64,000 bases of DNA, from NCBI GenBank assembly GCA_012103455.1, contig WLWT01000003.1:558001-622000 (forward strand), given 5' to 3'. The stretch comes from Gammaproteobacteria bacterium (GTDB taxonomy: Bacteria; Pseudomonadota; Gammaproteobacteria; HK1). The notes under the pieces were generated by a model. The model saw only the letters and a list, made by a program, of their open reading frames with translations, was not told the origin of the DNA and made no database searches. Positions 8,470-17,966 of this stretch are shown here, piece after piece. Both the position numbers and the translations under genes were made by a program. How positions within the stretch are numbered: the first letter of the stretch is position 1; the number at the start of each line of letters is the position of its first letter.

Positions 8470-9597
8470 GTGACCGCCGCCGGCTGCCGCTGGGGCGTCT
8501 CGTGGGATCTGGAAACACCTCTGTACTTCGCGCCTTCCCCCGGCTTCGTGGAGAACCTGACCCTCAAGCGCTCTAACGCCCACGACATCGCCGCCGCCGA
8601 GTGCATGAACGCCCGCGAGAACGTGGGGATGATGGATATCACCGGGTTCTCACGCTACGAGGTGACGGGACCGAATGCGCCGGCGTGGTTGGATCGATGG
8701 GTGGTATCAAAACTACCCGGACCGGGCCGTGCACGGCTCGCACCGATGTTGGCAGAGAACGGCCGGCTGAAGGGTGACCTCACGTTGTTCAACTGGGGCG
8801 ATGGCAACTGGCGGATCATGGGGTCGCATTGCCTTCGCGCCTGGCACCTGCGTTGGTTCGATGACCATCTCGATGAGAGCGTCAGCGTTCACGATCTGGG
8901 CGAAGAGAGCTGCGGCTTCGGCCTGACTGGGCCGAACTCGCGAAAGGTCATCAGCAAGTTGACCGATGAAGACATTGGTTCACTGCCGTTCATGGGTTGT
9001 GGCGGCTTCGGCACCGGTCTCGTTCGAGCGAAAGTTGGACGCATGTCGGTGGCAGGTGAACCCGGTTACGAAATCAATTGCCGCTACGGCGATCACATCA
9101 AATTGCGGCGCATGTTGTCGGAGGCGGGCGCGGAGTTTGATCTGAGGGAATACGGCTCTAACGCCATGTTGTCGGTGCGGTTGGAGAAAAGCTTCGGCAT
9201 CTGGCCGGCGGAGTTTACGCAGCTCTATATACCGGGTGAGACGGGACTTGATCGGTGGATTGCCTGGGACAAAGGCGAGTTTATCGGTAAGGCGGGCGCG
9301 ATCGCGGAGCGCGATGGGAATGGGCCTTCGCGGAAGTTGGTGACGTTGGAAGTTGATGCTGACGATGCCGATGCGAGCGGCTATGAGCCGGTGTGGCCAG
9401 GGAGCGAGATAGTCGGGTTCGTTACTTCGGGTGGATACGGACATGCGATTCAAAAGTCGTTGGCGATGGCTTTGGTTGATACCGGATCGGCGAATGAGGG
9501 ACAGGCTTTGTCAGTGCATATTGTTGGGAAGGAGCGGCCGGCTCGGGTAATTGCTACGTCGCTGTACGACCCGCAGGGTAGTGCGATGCGTGGGTGA
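8470..9597 (+). pseudogene. Dimethylglycine/sarcosine dehydrogenase-type protein, C-terminal GcvT part only
   Basis: The open frame carries the tetrahydrofolate-binding aminomethyltransferase half of a dimethylglycine dehydrogenase-like enzyme: GVSWDLETPLYFAP, NVGMMDITGFSRYEVTGP, GEPGYEINCRYG, RLEKSFGIWP, and a C-terminal GcvT barrel ending GSAMRG. These enzymes normally have an N-terminal FAD domain of about 400 residues, which is missing; the gene starts mid-protein at the junction with the truncated monooxygenase. No SD precedes the nominal GTG. It could be translated as a stand-alone GcvT-like protein, but a deletion product is more likely. Confidence 0.75.
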
Positions 9598-9698
9598 GCA
9601 CTCACGTCCGGGCGCTCGACGCCCTTTTTGCTCAGATGCGTAACGGTTGTCAGGGCGACGAGCAAAAGCAGCATTCGCCGCTTTGGGTAAACCCTCCT

Positions 9699-10647
9699 CT
9701 ACAGCTTTGGGGGCGGGCTTACAGTCTGCACGCATAGCTCCTTGAACCAGGTGTGCAACTGATCGCAATGCACGCGCTCCGGCCGAACTGCCGTCAGCTC
9801 GAAGCCGGGGATATCGAGCGGCGGCTCGAATGCAACCAACCTGTTGCCGGTGTGCGCCAACGGACGCTCGGGTACGACGGCGATCAGGTATGGCGGCGAG
9901 CAGGTCGGAACGGATCAACACGGCGTCCACGGCTGAGAATCCCGGTACAACAAGTCCCACGTGCCGCTGCCGGCCGATACGGCCCAGGGCTACATCGGTA
10001 GGTCCCCGAAAGTCGCCCCGGTCGGGAGACACCAACAGATGCTGCGCATTGCAAAAAGCGTCCGGACTCACAGGCCCGCCGGCTAGCGGGTGGCCGCGCC
10101 GCATAACGCCGATATAGCGTTCGTGGTACAGCACCTCCGAGTACAGATTACCGGGTGAGAACTCCGGTATGGTGAGGGCGATATCCAGGCCGCGGCGGCG
10201 GAGTTCGTTCGACAAGGTCCTGGAATCAATCGGCCGTACCGCCAGGCGCAAGCCGGGCGCCAGTGACCGCAGGCGGCCGAACACGCCGGCAATTAACACG
10301 GTCAACATGTAGTCCGTCGGACCGACGAGCATGGTGGCCTCGACAGTGCCTGGGTCGAATAGAGGCTGGTCCATCAGTTTGCGGAGCTGGCCCAGAACAG
10401 CGCGTACCGTAGGCGCGAGTTCTTCGGCGCGTGGCGTAGATACGACACCACGAGCTTGACGCACGAATAGTACATCGTCGAAAAACAACCGCAGCCGCGC
10501 CACCCTGCCGCTCGAGCCCTGTTGAGAAACACCCAGACGGTCAGCAGCGCGTGAAATGCTTCCTTCTTCGATGATCGCGTCAAATGCCTGCAGCAATCGC
10601 GGCTCCAATCGTGCAATATCGCGTTTCGCGGTGTTAGAAATCACCAT
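9699..10647 (-). pseudogene. LysR-family transcriptional regulator, frameshifted near the C-terminus
   Basis: N-terminal winged helix (LLQAFDAIIEEGSISRAADR, LGVSQQGSSGRVARLR) and the substrate-binding domain follow the family to RSDLLAAIP. There the frame changes; the other frame continues VVPERPLAHTGNRLVAFEPP and DIPGFELTAVRPERVH to a TAG at 9699-9701, a normal LysR end. The shift point is an imperfect 16-bp tandem duplication (9874-9905). The shifted frame instead runs on to 9511. It is divergent from the GST operon at 10762 and so is its likely former activator. Confidence 0.82.
9874..9905 (-). repeat. Imperfect 16-bp tandem duplication at the lysR frame break
   Basis: Reverse-strand units ACCTGCTCGCCGCCAT and ACCTGATCGCCGTCGT, three differences. 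It coincides with the change of reading frame in the regulator. Confidence 0.5.
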
Positions 10648-10761
10648 TACTTGATTGCGCGGTGCAAGCCTACCGTCCTCAAATGCTCAGTGCCGGACGC
10701 GCGGTCACGCGCTTCGGGAAAGTTCGTTTGACAGCCCGGAATCATCACCTGGAGGAAGGAC
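10648..10761 (+). promoter_or_regulatory. Divergent promoter region between lysR and the GST operon
   Basis: 114 bp between divergent starts, the usual place for LysR operators. GGAGGAAGG sits 5-6 nt before the GST ATG. I could not assign a clear operator. Confidence 0.4.
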
Positions 10762-11394
10762 ATGAAACTCTACGCCGATCCGATTACGGTCAATTGCCGC
10801 AAGGCCATTGCCGGTCTCAAGTTTCTCGATGTCGATTACACCCTCGAAAAAGTGGACTACTTTCAGGGCGAGCAGAAGGGGGACGCATTCGTTGCGATCA
10901 ATCCCAATGCAGCGTTGCCAGCAATGACGGACGGCGACCTGGTGCTTTGGGAATCCAACGCGATTCTCCAATACGCGGCCGACAAGCATGGCAGGTCCGC
11001 CGCCTACCCGACGGATCCGGCCAGTCGGGCCGACATCAACCGCTGGTTGCTGTGGGAGTGTTCGAGTTGGTTCGCGACCTGCTACGTGTATCTCGTCGAG
11101 AACTGCGTGAAGCCAATTCTGAACGATTCTCCGGACGAGGACGTGCTCGCCGCACAGGCACCTAACTTCCATAAACTGGCTGGGATCCTGGATGCACGTC
11201 TCGCGAACAACCGCTGGCTCTGCGGCGACGCACCGACCATTGCTGACATCGCCGTTGCGGCACCGATGCACTTGCACGGATGGGCGAAGCTTCCGCTCAC
11301 GGAGCATTCGAACCTTTCCCGGTGGATGACACAGGAAGTGGAGCAACTGCCTGCATGGCAGGAAAGTCACGTTGGCGAAGGATTCACCGTCTGA
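10762..11394 (+). CDS. Glutathione S-transferase family protein
   Basis: 210 residues. The N-terminal thioredoxin-like domain has MKLYADPITVNCRKAIAGLK and the NPNAALPAMTDGD turn with the cis-Pro, then LWESNAILQYAA, which binds the gamma-glutamyl group in the family. The C-terminal helical domain contains GDAPTIADIAVAAPM. It would add glutathione to an electrophile or act as an isomerase. It leads a three-gene operon with the CmcJ-like oxidoreductase and an SDR. SD GGAGGAAGG. Confidence 0.85.
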   Translation: MKLYADPITVNCRKAIAGLKFLDVDYTLEKVDYFQGEQKGDAFVAINPNAALPAMTDGDLVLWESNAILQYAADKHGRSAAYPTDPASRADINRWLLWECSSWFATCYVYLVENCVKPILNDSPDEDVLAAQAPNFHKLAGILDARLANNRWLCGDAPTIADIAVAAPMHLHGWAKLPLTEHSNLSRWMTQEVEQLPAWQESHVGEGFTV

Positions 11395-11469
11395 GCTCCG
11401 AAAAACCGATCGACCCGCCTCCATTGATCGGCGGGCCACCCCACGCTGCCGCCAACAGAGGGCTTCAAT

Positions 11470-12459
11470 ATGGCAACCGCCTTGACCGATGCTGTCGTTC
11501 GCGAGGGCGTGTTCCAGTACCTGCGGCCGTTGACTGAACCGTCACTGTTGCGCAACGGCAAGGTACTGACGCGCCGCAATTCGGACGGTAGTGATGGCGA
11601 GTGGGTTGGCGTCGATCTGGAACCACGAACGATGCCGGTGCGAAACGCCCGCGCTCTGCCGCAAAGCGAGCAGTGCACCCTGTTCGCGAACGGTTTCGAG
11701 CTACGGGCCAGTGTCCTGCCGGACCGTGCTCTCGACTTCTTGAATCACCTTGAGGTAGTGAAGCGCTATTACGACCACTGCGCTGTACTGGTAAAGGAGG
11801 CCTGCGGCGCAATGGTCGTGCAAGCGTTCGACCACAATGTGCGCTCAGCGAGCGGCAAGGCCGGTAGTCGGCGGATCGCTGGCGGACAACAGGTCCAAGG
11901 CCCTGCCCACATTGTGCACGGCGACTACACGCTCGTGAGCGCGCCACAGCGGCTTCGTGATCTGAGCCAGCCCCCTTCCGGAAACGACACACTCGCGGCG
12001 TCTCATGACCGCGAAGCCGGATTGCTCAGTTGTGACTTGGTACAACGGGTGGAGCGAGGTGCACGTTTCGCCATCATCAACGTTTGGCGCAACATCGATA
12101 CCCGGCCGGTCGCCGTCAATCCGCTCGCACTATGCGATGCGGCCCGGGTGCGGCCTGAAGATTTGGTGGTGTTCGAGATCCACTATGCTGACCGTGTCGG
12201 TGAGAACTATTTTGCACGTCACTCTGAACGCCACGAGTGGTTCTTTTACCCAGCCATGACGCAAGACGAAGTGCTGCTCATCAAGCAATGGGACTCGGCC
12301 GGCCGGTTCGCCCGCTCTGCTGGCCGGCTGGCTGACTCCGGTACCGACGAAGCGCCTTCAACTTTCAGCTTTCACAGCGCCTTCGAGGACCCTCTGGTAC
12401 CTGACGACGCTCCAGACCGGTGGAGCATTGAAGTGCGATGTATTGCCATCTACGAGTGA
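11470..12459 (+). CDS. CmcJ/NvfI-family oxidoreductase
   Basis: 329 residues resembling the CmcJ/NvfI (cephem methoxylase P8-like) family of putative non-heme iron oxygenases: GPAHIVHGDYT with the HxD pair, FAIINVWRNIDTRPVAVNPL, and HEWFFYPAMTQDEVLLIKQW. Known relatives act in fungal and bacterial secondary metabolism; the substrate here is unknown. It sits 75 bp after the GST gene and 13 bp before the SDR start, so the three are likely co-transcribed. Length is typical and the gene looks intact. Confidence 0.75.
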   Translation: MATALTDAVVREGVFQYLRPLTEPSLLRNGKVLTRRNSDGSDGEWVGVDLEPRTMPVRNARALPQSEQCTLFANGFELRASVLPDRALDFLNHLEVVKRYYDHCAVLVKEACGAMVVQAFDHNVRSASGKAGSRRIAGGQQVQGPAHIVHGDYTLVSAPQRLRDLSQPPSGNDTLAASHDREAGLLSCDLVQRVERGARFAIINVWRNIDTRPVAVNPLALCDAARVRPEDLVVFEIHYADRVGENYFARHSERHEWFFYPAMTQDEVLLIKQWDSAGRFARSAGRLADSGTDEAPSTFSFHSAFEDPLVPDDAPDRWSIEVRCIAIYE

Positions 12460-12472
12460 TGAGGACCACCGC

Positions 12473-13183
12473 ATGAAGGGTGACGGCCGCGTGATCATGA
12501 TTTCCGGCGCCAATCGAGGCATCGGCAAGGCCATCGCCCGGATGCTCTACGAGCACGGCTTCACATTGAGCTTGGGTGTGCGCAGGCCTGAACAGACATT
12601 CGGACTGGAGCCCGGATGGGATCCGCAGCGTGTGCTCTACGCGCGCTATGATGCACTCGACCCCGGCACTCACGCGGACTGGACGCAATCGACCGTCGAT
12701 CGATTCGGCCGTCTTGACGGCCTTGTAAACAACGCAGGCACCGTGGTCCGTGTCACCGTAGAGGACGACAAGGAAGCCGAACTCGATGAAATGTGGGCCG
12801 TTAACGTCAAGGCGCCACTGGCCATGATTCGCCACACGCTGCCACACCTGCGTAACAGCGGTTCGGGCCGCATCGTTAATGTGGCATCCATTGCTGGAAA
12901 GGCGGTTTACAACAACAACGTCGGCTACGCCATGACCAAGTTCGCCGCCGTGGCGCTGTCGCATGCGACGCGACGCGCTGGCTGGGAAGACGGCGTACGT
13001 TGTACGGCGCTTTGCCCGGGCTTTGTCGCGACCGGCATGACGGCTGACGTTGAGACGTTCCCGCACGACCAGATGATGGAGCCTGACGACGTTGCGCAGA
13101 TGGTACTGACGCTGTTTACGCTATCGAACAAGGCGTCGGTGGCAGAACTGGTCATGAACTGCCGTGACGATGTGACGATGTGA
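12473..13183 (+). CDS. Short-chain dehydrogenase/reductase
   Basis: About 236 residues with the Rossmann motif SGANRGIGKAIA, the structural NNAG, the active-site Ser in VNVASIAGKA and YAMTK (Tyr-x-x-x-Lys). ATG 12473 is preferred: AGGA lies just after the upstream gene's stop, with suitable spacing. It would oxidise or reduce a hydroxyl/keto group with NAD(P). Last gene of the GST-CmcJ-SDR operon; a weak hairpin (TGGCCG...CGGCCA, 13193-13216) follows. Confidence 0.85.
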   Translation: MKGDGRVIMISGANRGIGKAIARMLYEHGFTLSLGVRRPEQTFGLEPGWDPQRVLYARYDALDPGTHADWTQSTVDRFGRLDGLVNNAGTVVRVTVEDDKEAELDEMWAVNVKAPLAMIRHTLPHLRNSGSGRIVNVASIAGKAVYNNNVGYAMTKFAAVALSHATRRAGWEDGVRCTALCPGFVATGMTADVETFPHDQMMEPDDVAQMVLTLFTLSNKASVAELVMNCRDDVTM

Positions 13184-13959
13184 AACTACAGGTGGCCGAA
13201 ATTTCCCGGACGGCCATCTTTGAAAAGCAATGCCCGTCTGAAGACCGCGCGCAAAACTGCTTCGGAACCAGACGAACCGCATACAGACGCATCTATTTCC
13301 CGGGTTTGTGCACTATCCCCACCTGCCGGCAACAGGCGTCAAGACCCGGCTAAGCACCGTCATTCCATCCTTACCCGATAGAGCAACATCTCAATTGCAC
13401 CGAGTCCTGGCACACGGCATCACCGGACGGTCCGCGCCGCGATAACGGGGCTTCCTTCAGGCAAGGTTTTTGATGAGGGTGGGCGGTGACGTTCTCGCAC
13501 AGCCTGACACACGCTCTTGGGTCCGCCCCTGACCCACCTGTGCACCGGCAGCGGATTCTGACGAACATCCGCGCATCGTAATGGCACAAAACCACGCTTT
13601 CGCAGGCATATGGAGAGATTCAGACGTCCTGGATCCGAATTGGGTCGCTACGGGTGTCCTCCAAAGGACAATCGATGAGGTTGTTTTTTCCCCGATATTT
13701 TTAGGACACAACTCCATCTGTACCCTCAAAATGCCCCGAACTCGTGCCCTCATCCGAGCCTATTGACAACCTTTGTCGTTCGGTCCTGTGTCGGTCAGAT
13801 CGCGAGCATACGCGAGAAGTCGAGTGATGCTCGTTGCGTGTCGGTGCAATTAGACTGCGCCCTAATGAGGCGAATGTTCAGTGAGAAGTACGGCAAAGCT
13901 CTGCCGTACTGCATTGGCCGCCAGGTTGACTGTGCCTGCCGAGGCTCACGGATCGTAGG
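13184..13959. other. Intergenic region without recognisable gene
   Basis: About 780 bp after the SDR. Short open frames exist on both strands (for example 13581-13766, starting MAQNHAFAGIW), but none resembles a family I know and none has a convincing SD. No repeat elements seen. Confidence 0.5.
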
Positions 13960-14401
13960 ACATCCGTAGACTGGAACGAGGCTCTTTGCCGGGTGCCCTC
14001 TGCGAGTGCCCGCAAACTCGGTGTATCGGGAAGCCAAGGTTGCTGGCCGTAACGGAACTGCTGGTAGTCGAAAAACACCACGGCGCTGATGATGTCCAAT
14101 GTTGGAATCGAAGCGTGAGCAACGTTATCCCTACTCTCTTCGAGCCGCTGTGCGCCTTCCACCATCGTGCGCCGTCCGCGCAACCCGACAGGCGTTTCAT
14201 CGAACAACGCTGGCGCCGTGACCTTTCGCGTGATGATGGTATGAACGGACGCATCAATGGCACCCATGGCAATGCCGGTCCGAGAGAGGATGCCGGCCAT
14301 AGCTGAAGCGTTCGCGCCGAGCAGGCTTGGCCCGTCTGCGTACGTCTGCTCCAGCCACTGCACGATCAGCAAGCTTTCAGTCTGCTCCCCCAAAACGCTT
14401 G
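13960..14401 (-). pseudogene. Glutathione S-transferase remnant (C-terminal domain)
   Basis: The frame reads TESLLIVQWLEQTYADGPSL, then a helical C-terminal GST domain (GIAMGAIDASVHTIITRK, VGLRGRRTMVEGAQRLE, IISAVVFFDYQQFRYG) and ends near RASFQSTD. The first 60-70 residues (the thioredoxin-like glutathione-binding half) are absent; the 5' side abuts the SnoaL gene's stop. Residual coding without function is expected. Confidence 0.7.
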
Positions 14402-14821
14402 TCAAGCGTCGATGACACCAAGTTGCTTTAACATTCCGAGGTTATCCAGCAGCGCCCGGTGTTCGATCAGGACCCCGTCGCGGATCTGAAACAGATCGAG
14501 CGCGCCGATATCGATGGACTTTCCGGTCGCTTCCAGGTCGCCGAACGCGCCAGTATGCGTACCCTTCACGCGCAGACGTACCAGGACCTTTTCTCCTTCG
14601 GCCACAAAGTCCTCGAGCGGCAGATCCATATACACAAATGCTGGCATCAACGCATCATGGAGCTGCAAGACACCTTCGGGGCCGCGTACTTCGAACGGCA
14701 GTCCGGGATCGTGGCGTACGAAGTCCGCAGCGATGTGTTTTTACATCCACTCCTTGTCACGCGCGAGAAAAGCACGAAAATAATCCCGAGCGATCGGTTT
14801 GTTGTCTTCCAATACGCTCAT
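14402..14821 (-). pseudogene. SnoaL-like polyketide cyclase / NTF2-fold protein with an internal stop
   Basis: The full frame starts MSVLEDNKPIARDYFRAF at ATG 14821 and ends ...LKQLGVIDA. An in-frame TAA at 14741-14743 lies between KEWM and KHIAADFVRHDPGLPFEV. The 139-residue protein otherwise matches SnoaL-like ester cyclases (DLPLEDFVAEGEKVLVRLRV, HRALLDNLGMLKQLG). A TTG at 14668 could restart only the last 88 residues. Confidence 0.75.
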
Positions 14822-14839
14822 GGGAATTCTCCTCGACGT

Positions 14840-15763
14840 TCAGGCTGCGGCTACGTCAAATCCAAGCCGCGGAAAATGAATGTGCAGTGCGCCCGCATCC
14901 CCGTTCTGGTCGCTGATGACGATCTCGTTGCTGTCAGCCGCAACGAGCGTGCCATTGACCGTCACCCGGGCGTAGTCGTCCGGCGTGATTGCGACCTGAG
15001 TGCCGGCTTTCAATCCGCTCGGGTCACCATTGGGATCGAGGTGCATGACTGCACTCGGCGAAGCAGTGCGAGCAGCCTCGACGGCGTCTTCGGAACTGAT
15101 TGGCGAGGAAACGCCGTGCCCGATCGCGACGATCCGGTCATACCAGGGCGCCAATGCTTCGAGCCCCAGCAATGCATCGACGTCCGGCGGGCAGTTCTTG
15201 CGCAGCAGAAACACGGTCTGCCAGCACGCGAGGTCGGCACCGCTAAGGGTATCTCCGAACAGGAATGGCCGTGCGGCCAGTGCTTCTTGCAGCCAGCTTA
15301 ACTGGGCGCGAATGAACTGCACGTGTGCGTCTAGCTGCGGCGCCATGGCTTCCTTGGAGATATCGATACCGAGGTAGCCTTCTTTGCGGTCCTTGATGAT
15401 CTCCGCAGGCAGATGCTCGCCGATGAAGTGCACCAGCACACCAATGGTCGGGATCCACATCTGGCGCTCCCAGGCGAAGCCAAGACCCCGCGCCACTCCC
15501 TAGCTGCCTGCGGGATACAGAGGCGGCGACGAATGCAGCCGATCGAGCGCCGCCAGAATGATGTTCGTATCGCAGTAAATGTCCGCGCCGATTTGCAGCA
15601 CAGGGATCCGGCGGTAGCCTCCGGTCAACACCGCCAGCAGTGGCCGCGGCGGAAACGGGACGACTTCGGCGGAGCGCCAGGCAAGGTTCTCGAGACCGAA
15701 GACCGTACGGATCTTCTCCGCGAATGGTGAAAGCTCGTAGTGATGAAGGATGATTTCTGACAT
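14840..15763 (-). pseudogene. Glutathione S-transferase with internal TAG and a C-terminal extension
   Basis: The N-terminal GST domain (MSEIILHHYELSPFAEKIRT, the YRRIPVLQIGADIYCDT turn) runs to LYPAGS, then TAG (15500-15502), and the same frame continues GVARGLGFAWERQMW with the helical domain (FLFGDTLSGADLACWQTVFL). So one codon changed to stop. After the GST domain there are about 70 extra residues (TQVAITPDDYARVTVNGTLV) that look like a small beta domain, as in some GST-like proteins. Confidence 0.78.
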
Positions 15764-15855
15764 GGGTTGCGTTCCTCTGATACATGATTACGGTCGTCTT
15801 TGACGGCAGGAGTCTCAGGGAGTCGAGACTCGAGAGATTGAACGGTTGCGAGTGG

Positions 15856-16326
<471 letters not shown>

Positions 16327-16328
16327 GC

Positions 16329-16869
16329 GAAGCTCCTCCGGTTCGCTCGGCGTGCCAGCGGCGCTCGGTGCGCCAGCGGCACTCGGCGTCATCCCATGCT
16401 TCGAGTGGTTGCAGATCGGGGATCCAGGCAAGCCCGTCTTGCCATCGCAGGAGCGTGCTTCCGGTGAGACGACCACGTCCAGCAGGCTTGGCCGATTGGC
16501 CAGGGCGCATTCGATGGCCGGCGCGAGATCTTCCTCGCGCTCTACGCCTTCGGCCTGCATACCGCAGGCTCGCGCCATTTGGGCGTGGTCCGCGAACTGG
16601 AGACGAGTACCCACCACCTTGCCGTGGTTGTCGGCCTGATCATGGACCTCGATCTGCCAGGCGCCGTTATTGGCGACAACGATCAGTACCGGCGCCTGGT
16701 GACGTACTGCAGTGTCGATCTCCATTGCGTTGAATCCGAACGCGCCGTCGCCCGTAGCGACGATCACCTGCCGTCCCGGAAACGCGAGACTCGCGGCGAT
16801 GCCAAATGGAGTGCCGATCCCAATGCACCCGAGCGACCCCGGATCCAGATATATCGGCGTCGGAGTATA
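16329..16869 (-). pseudogene. Thiamine-diphosphate enzyme, C-terminal fragment
   Basis: Contains IYLDPGSLGCIGIGTPFGIA and the ThDP motif GDGAFGFNAMEID...VVANNGAW typical of acetolactate synthase / benzoylformate decarboxylase-like enzymes. Only the last third is left; it begins abruptly at about 16869, where composition also changes. The frame has no stop before the GMC start and passes through an 18-bp tandem repeat, so translation would read into the GMC remnant. Confidence 0.75.
16346..16390 (-). repeat. 18-bp tandem repeat, two and a half copies
   Basis: Forward-strand units CTCGGCGTGCCAGCGGCG and CTCGGTGCGCCAGCGGCA plus CTCGGCGTC. It lies between the ThDP fragment and the GMC start and encodes a Ser-Ala-Ala-Gly-type linker. 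Confidence 0.7.
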
Positions 16870-17002
16870 GGAAGAATAAACGTCCTATTGCATTCAATCA
16901 ACAGTTAAGTGGAACGGGGTATATATGCAAGAGTGCATACAGCATACCGCATCAATTAAAAATCCGATACTGCCGGCGAAAAAAAGCGCACGAACGCCTT
17001 TG

Positions 17003-17941
17003 TCATTGATTCTTTGGCGCGAAAGGCGGAACGCTTAAGTAGGCAAGACGGCGTTGCTCACGACGTGCCAAGGTTATGGATTGCAGTGTCAGCCCGGAGA
17101 AAAACGTGAATGTTGCGATTATTGCAATCGAAGCCGCCAGAACCGCGCTAGGAAGACGTGGCACCAAACCGGTTGCAAAATACTCGGCAAAGACCGGCAA
17201 ACCTATGATGAGACACAGAAAATACAAAATAGCCGATATTGTCCCGAACAAAGCGAAAGGCCGCTCCTCTTTCATTAATTTTGTGATCAATCGCAAAATA
17301 CGAAACCCATCGCGATATGTACTCAACTTTGAAGACGAACCAGGCAATCGATTGATGTAGACTGTATCGACGTCTGCTGTAGGCAGACGTAATTCCGAGG
17401 CATGGATTGTCAATTCTGTTTCAATTTCAAAGCCGCGCGAAAGCGAGGGAAAACTCTTCACGAACCTTCTGGAAAATACTCGGTAGCCTGATAGCATATC
17501 CTTGGTTTGCCGCCCAAAAATTCTGGCCACCAATCCTGTCAGGATTTTATTGCCAAGTCTGTGCCCCCTTCGGTAAGCTTCTTTGATTTCGGTTACGCGA
17601 CATCCATAGACCATATCAAGCTGCTCATTCACCAATTTTTCAACCAGTTGGGGAGCCGCTCCGGCCTCATAAGTATTATCCCCATCGACCAATACGTAGA
17701 TGTCAGCCTCAACATCGGCAAACATTCGGCGAACAACGTTGCCCTTACCCTGTTGCTTTTCAGACCTGACGATTGCACCGGCAGCTTTCGCCACCTCAAT
17801 TGTTTTATCGCTTGAATTATTATCGTAGACATAGATCTTCGCCTCAGGCAGCGAATGCCTGAATGCCGCAATGACTTGAGGAATCGGCACTTCTTCATTG
17901 TAGCAGGGAATTAAAACAGCAATGTCGGATCTGGCGATCAT
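17003..17941 (-). CDS. Family 2 glycosyltransferase, membrane-anchored
   Basis: 312 residues. The GT-A fold starts IAVLIPCYNEEVPIPQVIAA, has the DxD-like VLVDGDNTYEA and the acceptor-side DMLSGYRVFSRRFVKSFP, then two C-terminal membrane segments (about 235-260 and 270-295). This is the dolichyl/undecaprenyl-phosphate sugar synthase-like layout: sugar is moved from a nucleotide donor to a lipid or glycan at the inner membrane. It follows the membrane protein by 25 bp in the same direction. The AT-rich composition differs from both sides, suggesting transfer. Confidence 0.85.
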   Translation of the reverse strand: MIARSDIAVLIPCYNEEVPIPQVIAAFRHSLPEAKIYVYDNNSSDKTIEVAKAAGAIVRSEKQQGKGNVVRRMFADVEADIYVLVDGDNTYEAGAAPQLVEKLVNEQLDMVYGCRVTEIKEAYRRGHRLGNKILTGLVARIFGRQTKDMLSGYRVFSRRFVKSFPSLSRGFEIETELTIHASELRLPTADVDTVYINRLPGSSSKLSTYRDGFRILRLITKLMKEERPFALFGTISAILYFLCLIIGLPVFAEYFATGLVPRLPSAVLAASIAIIATFTFFSGLTLQSITLARREQRRLAYLSVPPFAPKNQ

Positions 17942-17966
17942 AAGGCAACTCGAATCGGATTGGAGA

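Noticed and set aside
9511-9698. The extended C-terminus of the LysR frame (to 9511) as native
   Set aside because: The other frame holds the conserved LysR ending and stops at 9699-9701; the extension is basic, low-complexity read-through after the frameshift.
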